DNA of 64,000 nucleotides, from the NCBI RefSeq assembly GCF_910588715.1, contig NZ_CAJURG010000004.1, positions 62,001-126,000 on the forward strand. Direction: 5' to 3'. Positions 16,946-26,691 of this stretch are shown piece by piece. The translations under genes were made by a program, and so were the position numbers. Numbering within the stretch: position 1 is the stretch's first letter; each line of letters opens with the position of its first letter. The notes beneath the pieces were generated by a model that worked only from the letters and a program-made list of their open reading frames with translations, searched no databases and was not told where the DNA came from. The stretch is from an uncultured Clostridium sp. GTDB lineage: Bacteria; Bacillota; Clostridia; Clostridiales; Clostridiaceae.

Positions 16946-16980
16946 GGCTACTAATAAAACGTTAGTAGCCTCTAACTTTT
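16946..16980 (+). terminator. Terminator of the rRNA methyltransferase gene
   Basis: Stem GGCTACTAA/TTAGTAGCC around a seven-base loop, followed by a T-containing tail. Confidence 0.7.
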
Positions 16981-17020
16981 AAAATTAATAAAAAACTATT
17001 TATAAAGTTGTTAACTTATT

Positions 17021-17944
17021 CTATTTAAAATCTTTTCCTTGCCAAATATTATTATCTACAAGTGCCTTATCAATATCATTTAAAACTTCCCATTTTTTTA
17101 AACTCCACATAGGTCCAATTAAACTTTGTCTTGGAGCATCGCCCGTTAATCTATGTACTACCATATCCTCTGGTATCATAGCTACACCCTTACATATTAA
17201 ATCAATATAATCCTCTTTGCTTAATAGCTTTAATTCTCCACTTTCATATTGTTCAACCATTTTAGTACCTTCCATTAAATGCAATAAGTGAAACTTGATT
17301 CCTTGAGCTTTAGAGTGTGCAACATAATCTATAGTTTTTAACATATCCTCTTTAGTTTCTCCTGGAAGCCCAAATATAGTATGTACAACAACTTCTATTC
17401 CTCTTTCTTGTAATTTCTTTAAACTACTATCAAAAACCTCAAAATCATATCCTCTATTAAAGTTATGCGCTGTTTCATCATTTATAGTTTGTAACCCTAA
17501 TTCAACCCAAAGATAAGTTTTTTTATTTAATTCTTCAAGATAGTCTAAAACATCATCATCTAAACAGTCTGGTCGAGTTGCTATAGATAAAGCAATAACA
17601 TTTTTTTGAGATAATGCTTCCTCATATTTTCTTCTTAATTCTTCAACTGGAGCATAAGTATTAGTATATGCTTGAAAATAAGCAATATACTTACCATCCT
17701 TCCACTTCTTCTCCATCATTTCTTTTCTATCCTCAAATTGCTCTGTAATTGATAATATTCTACTTCCTGCAAAATCTCCTGAACCTCTGGCACTACAAAA
17801 AGTACATCCTCCTTTTGCAACCTTTCCATCTCTATTAGGACAAGTAAATCCTCCATCTAATGATATTTTAAATATCTTTTCTCCAAATTTATTTCTTAGG
17901 AAATAATTTAAACTGTGATACCTTTTTCCATTCCATTCCTTCAT
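17021..17944 (-). CDS. TIGR01212/YhcC-type radical SAM protein
   Basis: A 307-residue radical SAM protein. The opening NGKRYHSLNYFLRNKFGEK and the cysteine cluster (FTCPNRDGKVAKGGCTFCSA, a long-spaced Cys motif) are characteristic of the YhcC/YtqA group, whose role is not firmly known. The later LGLQTINDETAHNFNRGYD and VVHTIFGLPGETKEDM are also family motifs. The start at 17944 has AGGAG at proper spacing; the frame is open 27 codons further upstream without a site. Single gene, reading toward the methyltransferase terminator. Confidence 0.85.
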   Translation of the reverse strand: MKEWNGKRYHSLNYFLRNKFGEKIFKISLDGGFTCPNRDGKVAKGGCTFCSARGSGDFAGSRILSITEQFEDRKEMMEKKWKDGKYIAYFQAYTNTYAPVEELRRKYEEALSQKNVIALSIATRPDCLDDDVLDYLEELNKKTYLWVELGLQTINDETAHNFNRGYDFEVFDSSLKKLQERGIEVVVHTIFGLPGETKEDMLKTIDYVAHSKAQGIKFHLLHLMEGTKMVEQYESGELKLLSKEDYIDLICKGVAMIPEDMVVHRLTGDAPRQSLIGPMWSLKKWEVLNDIDKALVDNNIWQGKDFK

Positions 17945-18070
17945 CATTTTTCTCCTTATATTAACTCTTTCATTTACCTTAAAATTAATTTTTATAATTA
18001 AAATAGAGGTCATGTATTTAAACATTAACCTCTTTTATTTTTACTATATTATAAATTACTTATCTATTAA

Positions 18071-19153
18071 TTACAATTTAATCATTTCTTCAGACTTTAT
18101 ATTTAAACTATACTTACCAGTACTATTATCATTAGTACCATCTGTTTTATAAACACTTATAATTAATTTGTCTCCATCAAAATTCTCTGCTTTAACGCTA
18201 TATATATCTTTATTAAAAGTATCATCTAATTTAGAGCTTATTTTAGATCCATCATCTGCTTTATATATATTTAATCTTTCTATTCCTGATTTATCTTTAT
18301 AATTAACAGCTATATTATCATCTTCTTTAGAAAAAATAAAATTTTCTATTTGAACATTGTTTAATAAATCTACAGGTACAACCTTACTTGTAATAGGTTT
18401 TTCTAATATTTCTTGTAATTCACTTATTTGATTACCTTGAGAAGCCGTACCACTTGTTACATCATCAGTACCATTTTGCATTAATGTATTATCAATATAA
18501 GCAATACAAATAAATGCATTATTATCATCTACAGTAGAAATAGCTATCTTTTCTCCTGTAAATCCTAAAACTACTTTTCCAAAGTTATTATTTGGCACCT
18601 TTTCTTTATATACCATAATTTTATTATCTTTTAAATATGTATCCTTTGGAATATTATTTAAGCTTATTACTAAACTACTTTTTCCCCCTTTTTCTCCTAT
18701 TATTCTTAATGAATTATTTTTTATATATAATTCCCTTTGTGGCTTTGCCTTAACTTCACTTATGCTGTAATTATCTCCATTTCTATTTACTTTTATAGTA
18801 TAACTTTCTAAATCACTTTTTGGCTCTAAATTTGAATCTCTAACAACATTAAAAATATAATATGCAAATTCAGTACCTGCTATTGTTTTATCAAGTTGAA
18901 AACCAGCTAAATTTGAAACTCCTTCAGATAAATTAATATTACTTGAAACTAACTCATCTAAACATGCTTCATTAGCTTTTTCAATATTACCATTACTAAC
19001 ATTTATTAAGTAATTTGTTGCTAAATCCTTTCCTTTAAATACATCAAATAAATCTATAGCTACTTCACTTTTTTTTTCTAATTTACTACATCCACTTAAC
19101 ATACTTACAGTCAAAAGTAATGTAACACTTAAAAATCTTTTAATGCTAAACAT
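18071..19153 (-). CDS. Putative lipoprotein of unknown function
   Basis: A 360-residue protein with a clear lipoprotein signal: a basic start, a hydrophobic stretch and the lipobox LSGC at about residues 19-22, so it should be anchored to the outer face of the membrane. The rest has alternating beta-strand-like segments and no motif that I recognise; the mid-region (about 215-245) is rich in T, Q and N and may be a linker. It is a single gene, ATG at 19153 after GAGGAG, divergent from the YkvI-type gene at 19303. Confidence 0.6.
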   Translation of the reverse strand: MFSIKRFLSVTLLLTVSMLSGCSKLEKKSEVAIDLFDVFKGKDLATNYLINVSNGNIEKANEACLDELVSSNINLSEGVSNLAGFQLDKTIAGTEFAYYIFNVVRDSNLEPKSDLESYTIKVNRNGDNYSISEVKAKPQRELYIKNNSLRIIGEKGGKSSLVISLNNIPKDTYLKDNKIMVYKEKVPNNNFGKVVLGFTGEKIAISTVDDNNAFICIAYIDNTLMQNGTDDVTSGTASQGNQISELQEILEKPITSKVVPVDLLNNVQIENFIFSKEDDNIAVNYKDKSGIERLNIYKADDGSKISSKLDDTFNKDIYSVKAENFDGDKLIISVYKTDGTNDNSTGKYSLNIKSEEMIKL

Positions 19154-19302
19154 ATTAATTAATCTCCTCGCATATTTATTTCACCTATAAAAAATCTCTT
19201 AAATTTATTTTACCTAATAAAATATAGCTTATTCACAAAAAAAGAATAATTGTAATGTAACCTTTATATATTAGATATTAGAAATATATTGGGGGGATAT
19301 GC

Positions 19303-20361
19303 GTGAAGAAAGATTTCACTAAGATTTTTCAAATTGCTGCTGTATTTATTGGAACAATTGTTGGTGCTGGACTTGCTTCTGGTAAAGAAATTACTCAATT
19401 TTTCACTTCTTTTGGTATAACTAGCTTTTTGGGAATACTCTTTTGTGGAGTATTTTATATATTGATGGGCTCAATAATAGCAAAAATAGGTATGAAATAT
19501 AATCTTAATTCTTATAGTGATGTTTTAAAAATAATAAGTCCTAATTTACTAGGTAAAATAACTGGAATCATAACAACTTTTTATTTAATTTCTAGTGCCT
19601 CAATCATTCTTGCAGGAAGTGGTGCTTTAATTAATCAGTTCTTTGGAATACCTAAAATTATTGGTACGTTAATAATGCTTTGTCTTGCTTGCATCTTTTT
19701 ACTTAGAGATACAGAAGGACTTATTGAAGTAAACTCCTTTATTGTTCCTGCTCTATTGTGTACAATTACTTTTATTTTAATTTTTTATTTTTTATTTTCT
19801 AAAGATTCAATTTCACTACAACATATATCTAGCTTTGAACCTCCTAAAAATGGTGTTATTGTTTCTACCATACTTTATGCTGGATATAATATACTTTGTT
19901 GTTCTGGTGTTTTGGTTCCATTAAGTAATGAAACTAAAAACTCTAAAGTCATGGTTTATGGTATTGCCTTAGGTGCTTTAGGATTAACCTTATTGTCTTC
20001 CGTTATTAATTTATTACTTTTAGCAAATCAACCTTATATATTTGAACTTGAAATACCATTACTTTTAGTTGCACAAAGATTCGGTAACATTATGCAGGCT
20101 TTATTATTAGTAATAATTTGGCTTGAAATGTTTTCTACAGAGGTTTCTGATGTATATTCAATTAGCAAAACACTAGAACAAAGTTTTAATATTAAATTTA
20201 AGAAAGGAATTTTTATAGTTTTAGCAGTAGCACTACCAATATCTCAAATTGGCTTTTCAAATTTAATCTCAACACTATATCCCCTTTTTGGTCTACTAAG
20301 TTTAATATTCATAACACAATGTATTTATTTTTATTATAAACATAAATCAGAACTTAACTAA
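19303..20361 (+). CDS. YkvI-type integral membrane protein (APC/LeuT-like fold)
   Basis: A 352-residue protein with about ten membrane helices. The first helix region FIGTIVGAGLASGKEITQFF is the hallmark of the YkvI family and resembles the unwound helix 1 substrate site of APC-type transporters. The transported substrate is not known. GTG start at 19303 behind TTGGGGGG. It is a single gene ending at a long bidirectional terminator shared with sleC. Confidence 0.75.
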   Translation: MKKDFTKIFQIAAVFIGTIVGAGLASGKEITQFFTSFGITSFLGILFCGVFYILMGSIIAKIGMKYNLNSYSDVLKIISPNLLGKITGIITTFYLISSASIILAGSGALINQFFGIPKIIGTLIMLCLACIFLLRDTEGLIEVNSFIVPALLCTITFILIFYFLFSKDSISLQHISSFEPPKNGVIVSTILYAGYNILCCSGVLVPLSNETKNSKVMVYGIALGALGLTLLSSVINLLLLANQPYIFELEIPLLLVAQRFGNIMQALLLVIIWLEMFSTEVSDVYSISKTLEQSFNIKFKKGIFIVLAVALPISQIGFSNLISTLYPLFGLLSLIFITQCIYFYYKHKSELN

Positions 20362-20363
20362 AC

Positions 20364-20416
20364 TGCTCATTACGTGGAAATAAATTTTAAAGTTTTTTAT
20401 TTCCACGTAATAAGCA
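20364..20416. terminator. Long bidirectional terminator between the YkvI-type gene and sleC
   Basis: Arms 20364-20384 and 20396-20416 pair in 20 of 21 positions (core TTACGTGGAAATAAA) around an 11-base loop. It serves the plus-strand gene and the convergent sleC. Confidence 0.9.
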
Positions 20417-20427
20417 AAATTATTTAA

Positions 20428-21762
20428 TTAATCATCAAAGTAATTCATTTTTGGTACTTCTTTTGAATTTAATATATCAAAAGATAATGGTGGAATAAAC
20501 GTCCTTTGTTTAACAGATGACCTTAATTCTGCAATTCTAGTTACTCCAACATATACATCTGATATTTTATACCAAGTTGCATAATCTACAACTCCTGTTT
20601 GTGGTAAATTAAATACTCCTTGAAATACCTTAACTGCTTCTGCTGTCTTTGAACCATAAATTCCATCAACTGCTGATTTAGGTATTAAAGGATAGTTTTT
20701 AGATATTCTATTTAATTGTTCTTGAATTGTTTCAACTTCAGTTCCACTAGAACCTATAGTTAAATCATATCCAGGATAAGAACTAGGACTTCCCTTTACA
20801 ACTTCTGCTGTAACTAATTCAATATCATTTCCATAGAAACTTGTTAATATTTCATATGGAGTTTTTCCTTCATCTCCAAGATATTTACTTCCCCATTGCG
20901 TCATCCATCCAGGACATTTAACATTTTTACCATCACAGTATTGAGTTAATAAAGGTTGCTTCCTTCCTTCCCTTCTTATATATCTTGAAAAAATATCATC
21001 AACGACTACGCTTATACTGTCATATATATTTCTTCCATAAGTAAAAGCATGATCATATGCTGTTGAATTTGTAATATCATAATTTTTTCCCTTTCCTCTA
21101 TACCATTCTGTATAAATTCTATTTAAGGTAAATGATATTATTGCATAAATATTTGCCCTTATTGTACTTTCTGGCCAAGTTGAATATATTTCACAAGATG
21201 CTACATTTTTAATGTAATCTTTATATAAAACTTTATAATTTGGTGCTGATGTATTACTTGGTGTTCCTGTATGAACTGTTATAAATTCAGGAACAACAGG
21301 CTTTGGAAGAACAACTCCACTAGTTGGTGGTGGCAATGGTTTATCTACTTCTTCCGGAATTTTGGCTGGATAATTACCATTTAAAGTATTAGGAGATATA
21401 TTTATTACGTCCGCTCTTTGCAATCCTCTATTTTTATTTTCTATTAATTGACATTGTTGTATAGCTGTTTGCCCTGGGAAAATTTGAATTCCATTTATAA
21501 CAAGACTTTGAAACCCTTCTCTTTCTATTCTTAAATCATATAAACTATAAGGTGTTGGTTGTGATGGCTCTTGTGAATATTGTAATGGTGGTGCATCTAA
21601 CTCTATTGTTTGAGATTCACCTGATGAGTTAGTAACTAAATTTACTTCTTTACTATCTCCTGTTTCATTTGCTGATGGTATTAAAACTGCCTTACTTCCA
21701 TCTACTGGTATATAAGTATCACCTACAAAACATTGTATTTTTAATCTGCCCTTTTCAGCCAT
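20428..21762 (-). CDS. sleC: Spore cortex-lytic enzyme SleC (zymogen)
   Basis: A 444-residue protein matching SleC. The N-terminal region is the pre-pro part removed during maturation; the central part has a SpoIID-like catalytic domain (VASCEIYSTWPES with a candidate catalytic Glu); the C-terminal part (about residues 345-405) is a peptidoglycan-binding domain (VDGIYGSKTAEAVKVFQ). SleC degrades spore cortex peptidoglycan during germination after activation by Csp proteases. The presence of the double-subtilase Csp gene 67 bases upstream on the same strand fits this pathway exactly. ATG at 21762 after GAGGAG. Confidence 0.9.
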   Translation of the reverse strand: MAEKGRLKIQCFVGDTYIPVDGSKAVLIPSANETGDSKEVNLVTNSSGESQTIELDAPPLQYSQEPSQPTPYSLYDLRIEREGFQSLVINGIQIFPGQTAIQQCQLIENKNRGLQRADVINISPNTLNGNYPAKIPEEVDKPLPPPTSGVVLPKPVVPEFITVHTGTPSNTSAPNYKVLYKDYIKNVASCEIYSTWPESTIRANIYAIISFTLNRIYTEWYRGKGKNYDITNSTAYDHAFTYGRNIYDSISVVVDDIFSRYIRREGRKQPLLTQYCDGKNVKCPGWMTQWGSKYLGDEGKTPYEILTSFYGNDIELVTAEVVKGSPSSYPGYDLTIGSSGTEVETIQEQLNRISKNYPLIPKSAVDGIYGSKTAEAVKVFQGVFNLPQTGVVDYATWYKISDVYVGVTRIAELRSSVKQRTFIPPLSFDILNSKEVPKMNYFDD

Positions 21763-21829
21763 AATTACTCCTCAATATATATTAATCCATTAATATTAAT
21801 ATGCTTATTATATATCTTTAGTTACTAAA

Positions 21830-24800
21830 CTATATTTCTTTAGGTTTTCTTACAAATAAATTTCCCACACTATATTCATCATAACTATTCATTTCTCTAG
21901 ATGTGTCTTTTTGACCATAGACTTCTTTTATAATATCAAATACTCCCTGCAAATCAAAAATTCCATATCCCCATTCTATATTTGGATAAATATCTCCACT
22001 TCTTGTCCTGCTTCCTGCAATAATATATGATCTTACTTGTGGTGTATATATTGCTGGTTGATTTTTATTAACTATTGCCCATTGTAAAATCAAAGCACAT
22101 CCTCCAGCTACTACAGCTCCAGCTACTGAACCACCAGTTGCTACTCCTGTTCCTCCACCAGGTTTAAGAACTGTTGCACTTACACCACCAGCTGTTATAT
22201 CAGGCTTTATTCTATTATCCCTTGTATATCCTCTACCCGATTCACTTACAATGGCATTATTATTTTGATTATAATATGAAACACTAATAGCACCAGTAGA
22301 TGAACTAGGAACTGTTAATGTTGTATTTGAAGTAGAATTTAATAACTTAGTATCTGGTTCTAATAATTCTCTCTGAGGTATCCAAGCATAATAACTTCCA
22401 TCAACTATATATAAACCTTTTAATCTTAATTTCCATACTCCTTCTCTTAAATTACTAGCTTTTATAATAATTACAGAATCACCAGTTATATAATCAGGAC
22501 TACTAAAATTTATAATCATTTCCGTTTCTTCATAAGTAAATCTTATTTTTTGATTTCTAGACAACTTTGATGTTAAATTACCTATTACCTCCCCAGATGG
22601 TGATACTATTGATAGACTTACAATATTAGGCTTATTAATATATATTTGAATTGGTAATACTTTCTGATTTTTTCCTACTCTAAGTTCTATATCATTAATA
22701 TCACCAGCATTTTTAATTGCTCCTTCAACATGTGTTTCAGTATTTCCTTGATTTCCTGTATTAGTTACTATTAATGTTCCAACTTGCCTTGAATAATTTT
22801 CTATAGGTCTCTCCAAAATACCATCACCAGAATGTGCAGCCATATTAGTTCCAAGTGGTATATATATAACTATTGGCCTATTAAATTCATTCCCTACCGA
22901 TACTGCATATCTAAGTCCTAAAAGTATATTCCAAGCAGTATATGCAACTTTTCTAGAATCTATATATGATTGATTTAGTTCAACCTCACTTGCTCTTTTA
23001 AGCTTTACCACTACAAATTCACAATCTGGTGCTGCTCCTTTTAATTCTGGATTTATACCCCTACCTCCAACAATACCAGAAACCATTGTTCCATGACCAA
23101 TTTCATCTTTAGATGGAACTATTGAATAGGGATCTTGTCCTTTTTCTTTTGTTGATATAGCTTCAGTTATTTGTTCTTCTGTAAATTCTTTACCATACTT
23201 AATACCATATATATTTTCTGTTGAATCTAATGTTTGATCCCATATTCTAAGCACTCTAGATGTCCCATCTTCTCTTTGAAATTCCTCACTTAAATAATCT
23301 ATTCCTGTATCAATTATTCCTACAAGCACACCTCTACCATTTAACCTTAAATATGGATTATTATTAAACGTAGATGCACCACTATCTTCAACTGGAGATA
23401 TATCACTTAATGTAAATATTGGTGGCAAATCAAAATCAACTATGCTATTAGCCAACTTATCTATTTCACTAATTTTATCGCTTGGAGCTATTATAATTGC
23501 AAAAGTTTCAGATATCATTGTTCCTTCCACACCTTGTATTTTTAAAATTTCGTTAAGTCTTTCTTTATTAGGAACTTCTATTAATAATACCATTGAAGCT
23601 TCATCTTGATCACTTTTACTATTATTAGAGTTAATTTGCTTAACTACGTTTCCTTGACCTGATTTTATAGATTCGTCTTTATTTGTATTAGAGTTTGGTT
23701 CATCTTGTCTAATTAATTTATCAAACCTAGACCCTAATTGTTCTAAAGTTAATCCAATGCTATTATATGCACATACTTCTCCATATCCCCAAGCCGGATC
23801 TGGATAAATAACTCCTCTTTTTTCCTTTTTAGCTCCACTAATTAAATAATACTTTAATCTTTGACCATACAAATAAGGGTCATTTTTTTTAACTATTCCC
23901 CATTGCATCATTAATGCACATATACCTGAAACATTTGGTGTTGCCATAGATGTTCCTGTTTTTCTATCAAAAGACTTATCAGGAATTGAAGAATAAATAT
24001 TTTCTCCTGGAGCTACTATATCTGGCTTTATATATTGACCAACATAAGGCTTTCCTCTTCCACTAAATGGTGAAATATTATTTGTCAAATGGTTATAACT
24101 TCCAACAGAAATAACATTGTTTACAGTTGCAGGAATTCCTAACGTATTATCTATAGTTGGATCTAAAAACTTTGTTGTTATATTCAGCCCTTCAGATATT
24201 GGTAACCATATATTAAAAGCTCCCTTATACTCATCCACTTTTTTAATAATTAACTTCCATTGTCCCGGTGATACAAATTCATTAACTCCCCTAAGTATAA
24301 TTCCAACTTCTCCACTAATATCAAAAGGCTTAGATCCCGTATCATATATTTCAAAAACAGTTCTTCCAAGCCTTCCTTCTCTAAAGCCTTCTGCTAAAAA
24401 CATTTCTCCACTACTTACACCACATGGACATTCAAGCTCTATGCTAATCTTAGGTAAAATTGATTTATATATGTTTAATGCTATAATAGCTTCTGCATCC
24501 CCTACATTAAAATAAATTTCATTTACATTTTTTAATTCTCCTGAAATATGATGTGATGCCTCTGCTTCATTACCTGCCGCTATTACTATAGTTTCTTTTT
24601 CTAATATTGTTGCTATATTTATATATTGTTCAAGTAAACTGCTTCCATTATGAGCCCCATCATTAGTACTTAAACTCATATTTATAACTAAAGGTAATTC
24701 TAATTCTTTTGATTTATCTCTTAAAAATTTTAAACCTTTCATTATTTGAGTACTAAGTGCAAATCTAGTTCTCGCAACTTTAACCATAGCTATTGAGCTA

Positions 24801-25465
24801 TTTGGTGCTACTCCATAAAACCTCTTATCTATTTTTCCACCACCACAAGCAATTCCAGCTACATGTGTTCCATGACCAGCTAAATCTATAGAATTAACTA
24901 TAGAAAACGGATCTGGTGATTTTAATGCTTCATTTATAGCATTACTATCAAATATTTTTCCACCTTGATCTAAATCATAAATATATTTTATTCTAGTTGT
25001 TCCATCTTCATTTATAAATGAAGGATGAGTATAATCTATTCCTGTATCTATAAATCCAACTAATATTCCACTTCCATCTAAATTGTATGAACTAACAGTT
25101 TGTGGAATACAAGACGCCCTATTTGCTGATTGATCTGTAGTATACAAACTCTTTGGTAGTTCTATATATTGAATAGCAGGATTCAATGCTAAATCAACTA
25201 ACTTATCCACAGGAATTGTAACAATTCCAAAATTATACCCTAAATCTTCATACTTTCCTCCTAAGTTATCCACAATTTGAGTTACTTTATCCACACTATC
25301 CCCAGAAATTATAATAACTTCTATTTCTGATTGCATATTTTTTGCTAAAAAACTGTTTGACACATTTAATTTTCCCAAAACTTGAGATGGTAAGTTTTTT
25401 AATAATCCTAAATAATTTTGATTTGAGCTATTAGTTTCTATATTATCAACTCCTGATAAAATCAC
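21830..25465 (-). CDS. cspBA: Csp-type germination protease, double-subtilase fusion (CspBA-like)
   Basis: A 1211-residue protein of two subtilase units. Unit 1 has a prodomain (about 45-110) with a candidate self-cleavage site at YTTDQ/S112-113, then Asp140, His198 and Ser506 (GTSMATP). Unit 2 has its own prodomain-like part (about 622-690), then Asp719, His791 and Ser1113, but the Ser motif is altered to GGSVAGA. Each unit has the jelly-roll-like insert seen in Csp proteases. Csp proteases convert pro-SleC to active SleC. In C. perfringens the Csp proteins are separate genes, and in C. difficile CspBA is a fusion whose CspA part is a pseudoprotease. Start is GTG at 25465 without a clear binding site; no better start was found. 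Confidence 0.85.
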   Translation of the reverse strand: MILSGVDNIETNSSNQNYLGLLKNLPSQVLGKLNVSNSFLAKNMQSEIEVIIISGDSVDKVTQIVDNLGGKYEDLGYNFGIVTIPVDKLVDLALNPAIQYIELPKSLYTTDQSANRASCIPQTVSSYNLDGSGILVGFIDTGIDYTHPSFINEDGTTRIKYIYDLDQGGKIFDSNAINEALKSPDPFSIVNSIDLAGHGTHVAGIACGGGKIDKRFYGVAPNSSIAMVKVARTRFALSTQIMKGLKFLRDKSKELELPLVINMSLSTNDGAHNGSSLLEQYINIATILEKETIVIAAGNEAEASHHISGELKNVNEIYFNVGDAEAIIALNIYKSILPKISIELECPCGVSSGEMFLAEGFREGRLGRTVFEIYDTGSKPFDISGEVGIILRGVNEFVSPGQWKLIIKKVDEYKGAFNIWLPISEGLNITTKFLDPTIDNTLGIPATVNNVISVGSYNHLTNNISPFSGRGKPYVGQYIKPDIVAPGENIYSSIPDKSFDRKTGTSMATPNVSGICALMMQWGIVKKNDPYLYGQRLKYYLISGAKKEKRGVIYPDPAWGYGEVCAYNSIGLTLEQLGSRFDKLIRQDEPNSNTNKDESIKSGQGNVVKQINSNNSKSDQDEASMVLLIEVPNKERLNEILKIQGVEGTMISETFAIIIAPSDKISEIDKLANSIVDFDLPPIFTLSDISPVEDSGASTFNNNPYLRLNGRGVLVGIIDTGIDYLSEEFQREDGTSRVLRIWDQTLDSTENIYGIKYGKEFTEEQITEAISTKEKGQDPYSIVPSKDEIGHGTMVSGIVGGRGINPELKGAAPDCEFVVVKLKRASEVELNQSYIDSRKVAYTAWNILLGLRYAVSVGNEFNRPIVIYIPLGTNMAAHSGDGILERPIENYSRQVGTLIVTNTGNQGNTETHVEGAIKNAGDINDIELRVGKNQKVLPIQIYINKPNIVSLSIVSPSGEVIGNLTSKLSRNQKIRFTYEETEMIINFSSPDYITGDSVIIIKASNLREGVWKLRLKGLYIVDGSYYAWIPQRELLEPDTKLLNSTSNTTLTVPSSSTGAISVSYYNQNNNAIVSESGRGYTRDNRIKPDITAGGVSATVLKPGGGTGVATGGSVAGAVVAGGCALILQWAIVNKNQPAIYTPQVRSYIIAGSRTRSGDIYPNIEWGYGIFDLQGVFDIIKEVYGQKDTSREMNSYDEYSVGNLFVRKPKEI

Positions 25466-25510
25466 TTTTTATATTATATGCTTTTACATTAATTTTGAGT
25501 TAATGGTATA

Positions 25511-25535
25511 AAAAAAAGTGCTTAATAGCACTTTT
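25511..25535 (-). terminator. Terminator of the S24-like regulator gene
   Basis: Stem AAAAGTGC/GCACTTTT with a six-base loop and a T run on the minus strand, immediately after the stop codon. It separates this unit from the csp gene, which must have its own promoter. Confidence 0.85.
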
Positions 25536-26210
25536 CTATAATCTAATTTCTATTCTTTCCAATTTTGCAATTACTGATATCTCTTTAGATTCTACAGTTT
25601 CAGTCATAAGAGCTCCCCCGTTACTTACAAGAAGTAACTTTGAATTTCCTAGACTCTTTATTTGTCTTACTTTCCTACTTCCCTTGTAATCAACTAAAAA
25701 TATACCATTATTACTTACTTCTTTTACTAAATGTGCAAAAGCTAAATCCCCTTGCATCATTCTAAATCCAGACATTTCATTATCTTGAATTTCTAAATAC
25801 ATAACCTTGTCTTGTGGAAAACCTTCTACCTTATTTGAATGTATAGGTAATTCAATTTTCCCTTTAACATTTTTTAAACTATAATCATAAATTGGAACAT
25901 TCTTTAAAACAGATGAAAATGCATTATCCCAAACTTCCTCTGTTTCTATATTTGCTGGTTTTTTATTAATTGTAGCATAACTTTTTCTTTCTTCCATTAA
26001 CGCTTCATCTGTTACAACCATACTTACATCATTTAAATCTGTTTTTAAAATTTTAGCAGCTTTATCTATAAATGATTCTTGTACAATTCTTCTTCCTGTT
26101 TCAACTTCATTTATAAATTTTTCTGCAACTCCTAATTTTTTTGCAAGTGCTTTTTGTGTCATTCCAGACTTTACTCTTGCTTCCTTTATTTTTTCACCAA
26201 CTCTACTCAT
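25536..26210 (-). CDS. XRE-family regulator with a degenerate LexA/S24-like domain
   Basis: A 224-residue protein with an N-terminal helix-turn-helix (about residues 5-60; MTQKALAKKLGVAEKFINEV) and a C-terminal S24/LexA-like fold (about 105-220). In the S24 alignment the usual catalytic Ser is replaced by Glu145 (DNEMSG) and the Lys by Arg182 (KVRQIK), so self-cleavage is unlikely. It probably binds DNA without peptide cleavage. The start at 26210 is preferred (AAAGGA eight bases before); an in-frame TTG at 26228 has no site. It overlaps the upstream DUF3783 gene by 8 bases, so the two are translationally coupled. Confidence 0.7.
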   Translation of the reverse strand: MSRVGEKIKEARVKSGMTQKALAKKLGVAEKFINEVETGRRIVQESFIDKAAKILKTDLNDVSMVVTDEALMEERKSYATINKKPANIETEEVWDNAFSSVLKNVPIYDYSLKNVKGKIELPIHSNKVEGFPQDKVMYLEIQDNEMSGFRMMQGDLAFAHLVKEVSNNGIFLVDYKGSRKVRQIKSLGNSKLLLVSNGGALMTETVESKEISVIAKLERIEIRL

Positions 26211-26577
26211 TGCTCTTTTCCTTTCCAAATTTTAAATTCCATTCTTTCTCATTTATTAAATACTTAATAAGATAACTTATTTTCCAATTAATAAATTGTT
26301 GTGTTACTACAGCTAATATTCCATCTTTAATGTTTTTTCTTGTATCTACCATTGCTTTTTTAACTTCTTCTTGTGATAAATTATTATATAGTATTATCTT
26401 TTCTTCAACCGGACAATTGTTAAATATCTCAAATTTCAAACCAATTATAATATCTATTAATATCATTTCACACATTTCCGGAGTTATTTCTATTAACTTA
26501 TATCCTAAATTTCTTAACCTTAAAATCTCCAAACTAGATAATCCATATACTAAAATACACTTATTATTATCAAGCAT
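26203..26577 (-). CDS. DUF3783 domain-containing protein
   Basis: A 124-residue protein with a beta-alpha opening (KCILVYGLSSLEILRLRNLGY) that resembles the DUF3783 family, often found next to XRE/S24-like regulators in clostridia. Function is unknown. It overlaps the regulator gene downstream by 8 bases and starts with ATG at 26577 after GGAG. The middle (SQEEVKKAMVDTRKN) looks helical. Confidence 0.55.
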   Translation of the reverse strand: MLDNNKCILVYGLSSLEILRLRNLGYKLIEITPEMCEMILIDIIIGLKFEIFNNCPVEEKIILYNNLSQEEVKKAMVDTRKNIKDGILAVVTQQFINWKISYLIKYLINEKEWNLKFGKEKSNE

Positions 26578-26612
26578 TATTGCTCACTCCAGTATACACA
26601 TATAAATTTAAT

Positions 26613-26668
26613 TTAAGGCTGTATTAAAAATAATTGTGAAATCACATTTATTTTAATACAGCCCTTAA
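26613..26668 (-). terminator. Terminator of the cyclophilin gene
   Basis: Arms starting TTAAGGCTGTATTAAAA pair with TTTTAATACAGCCCTTAA (one bulge), about 17 or more base pairs, with a 13-base loop. It lies between the DUF3783 start region and the cyclophilin stop. Confidence 0.75.
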
Positions 26669-26691
26669 AAGCTTAAACATTACTTGAAATA

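Noticed and set aside
25466..25500. Sporulation-type (SigG-like) promoter CATATAA just upstream of the csp start
   Set aside because: The -10-like match is 6 of 7 but no matching -35 is visible, and its start point would leave almost no leader.
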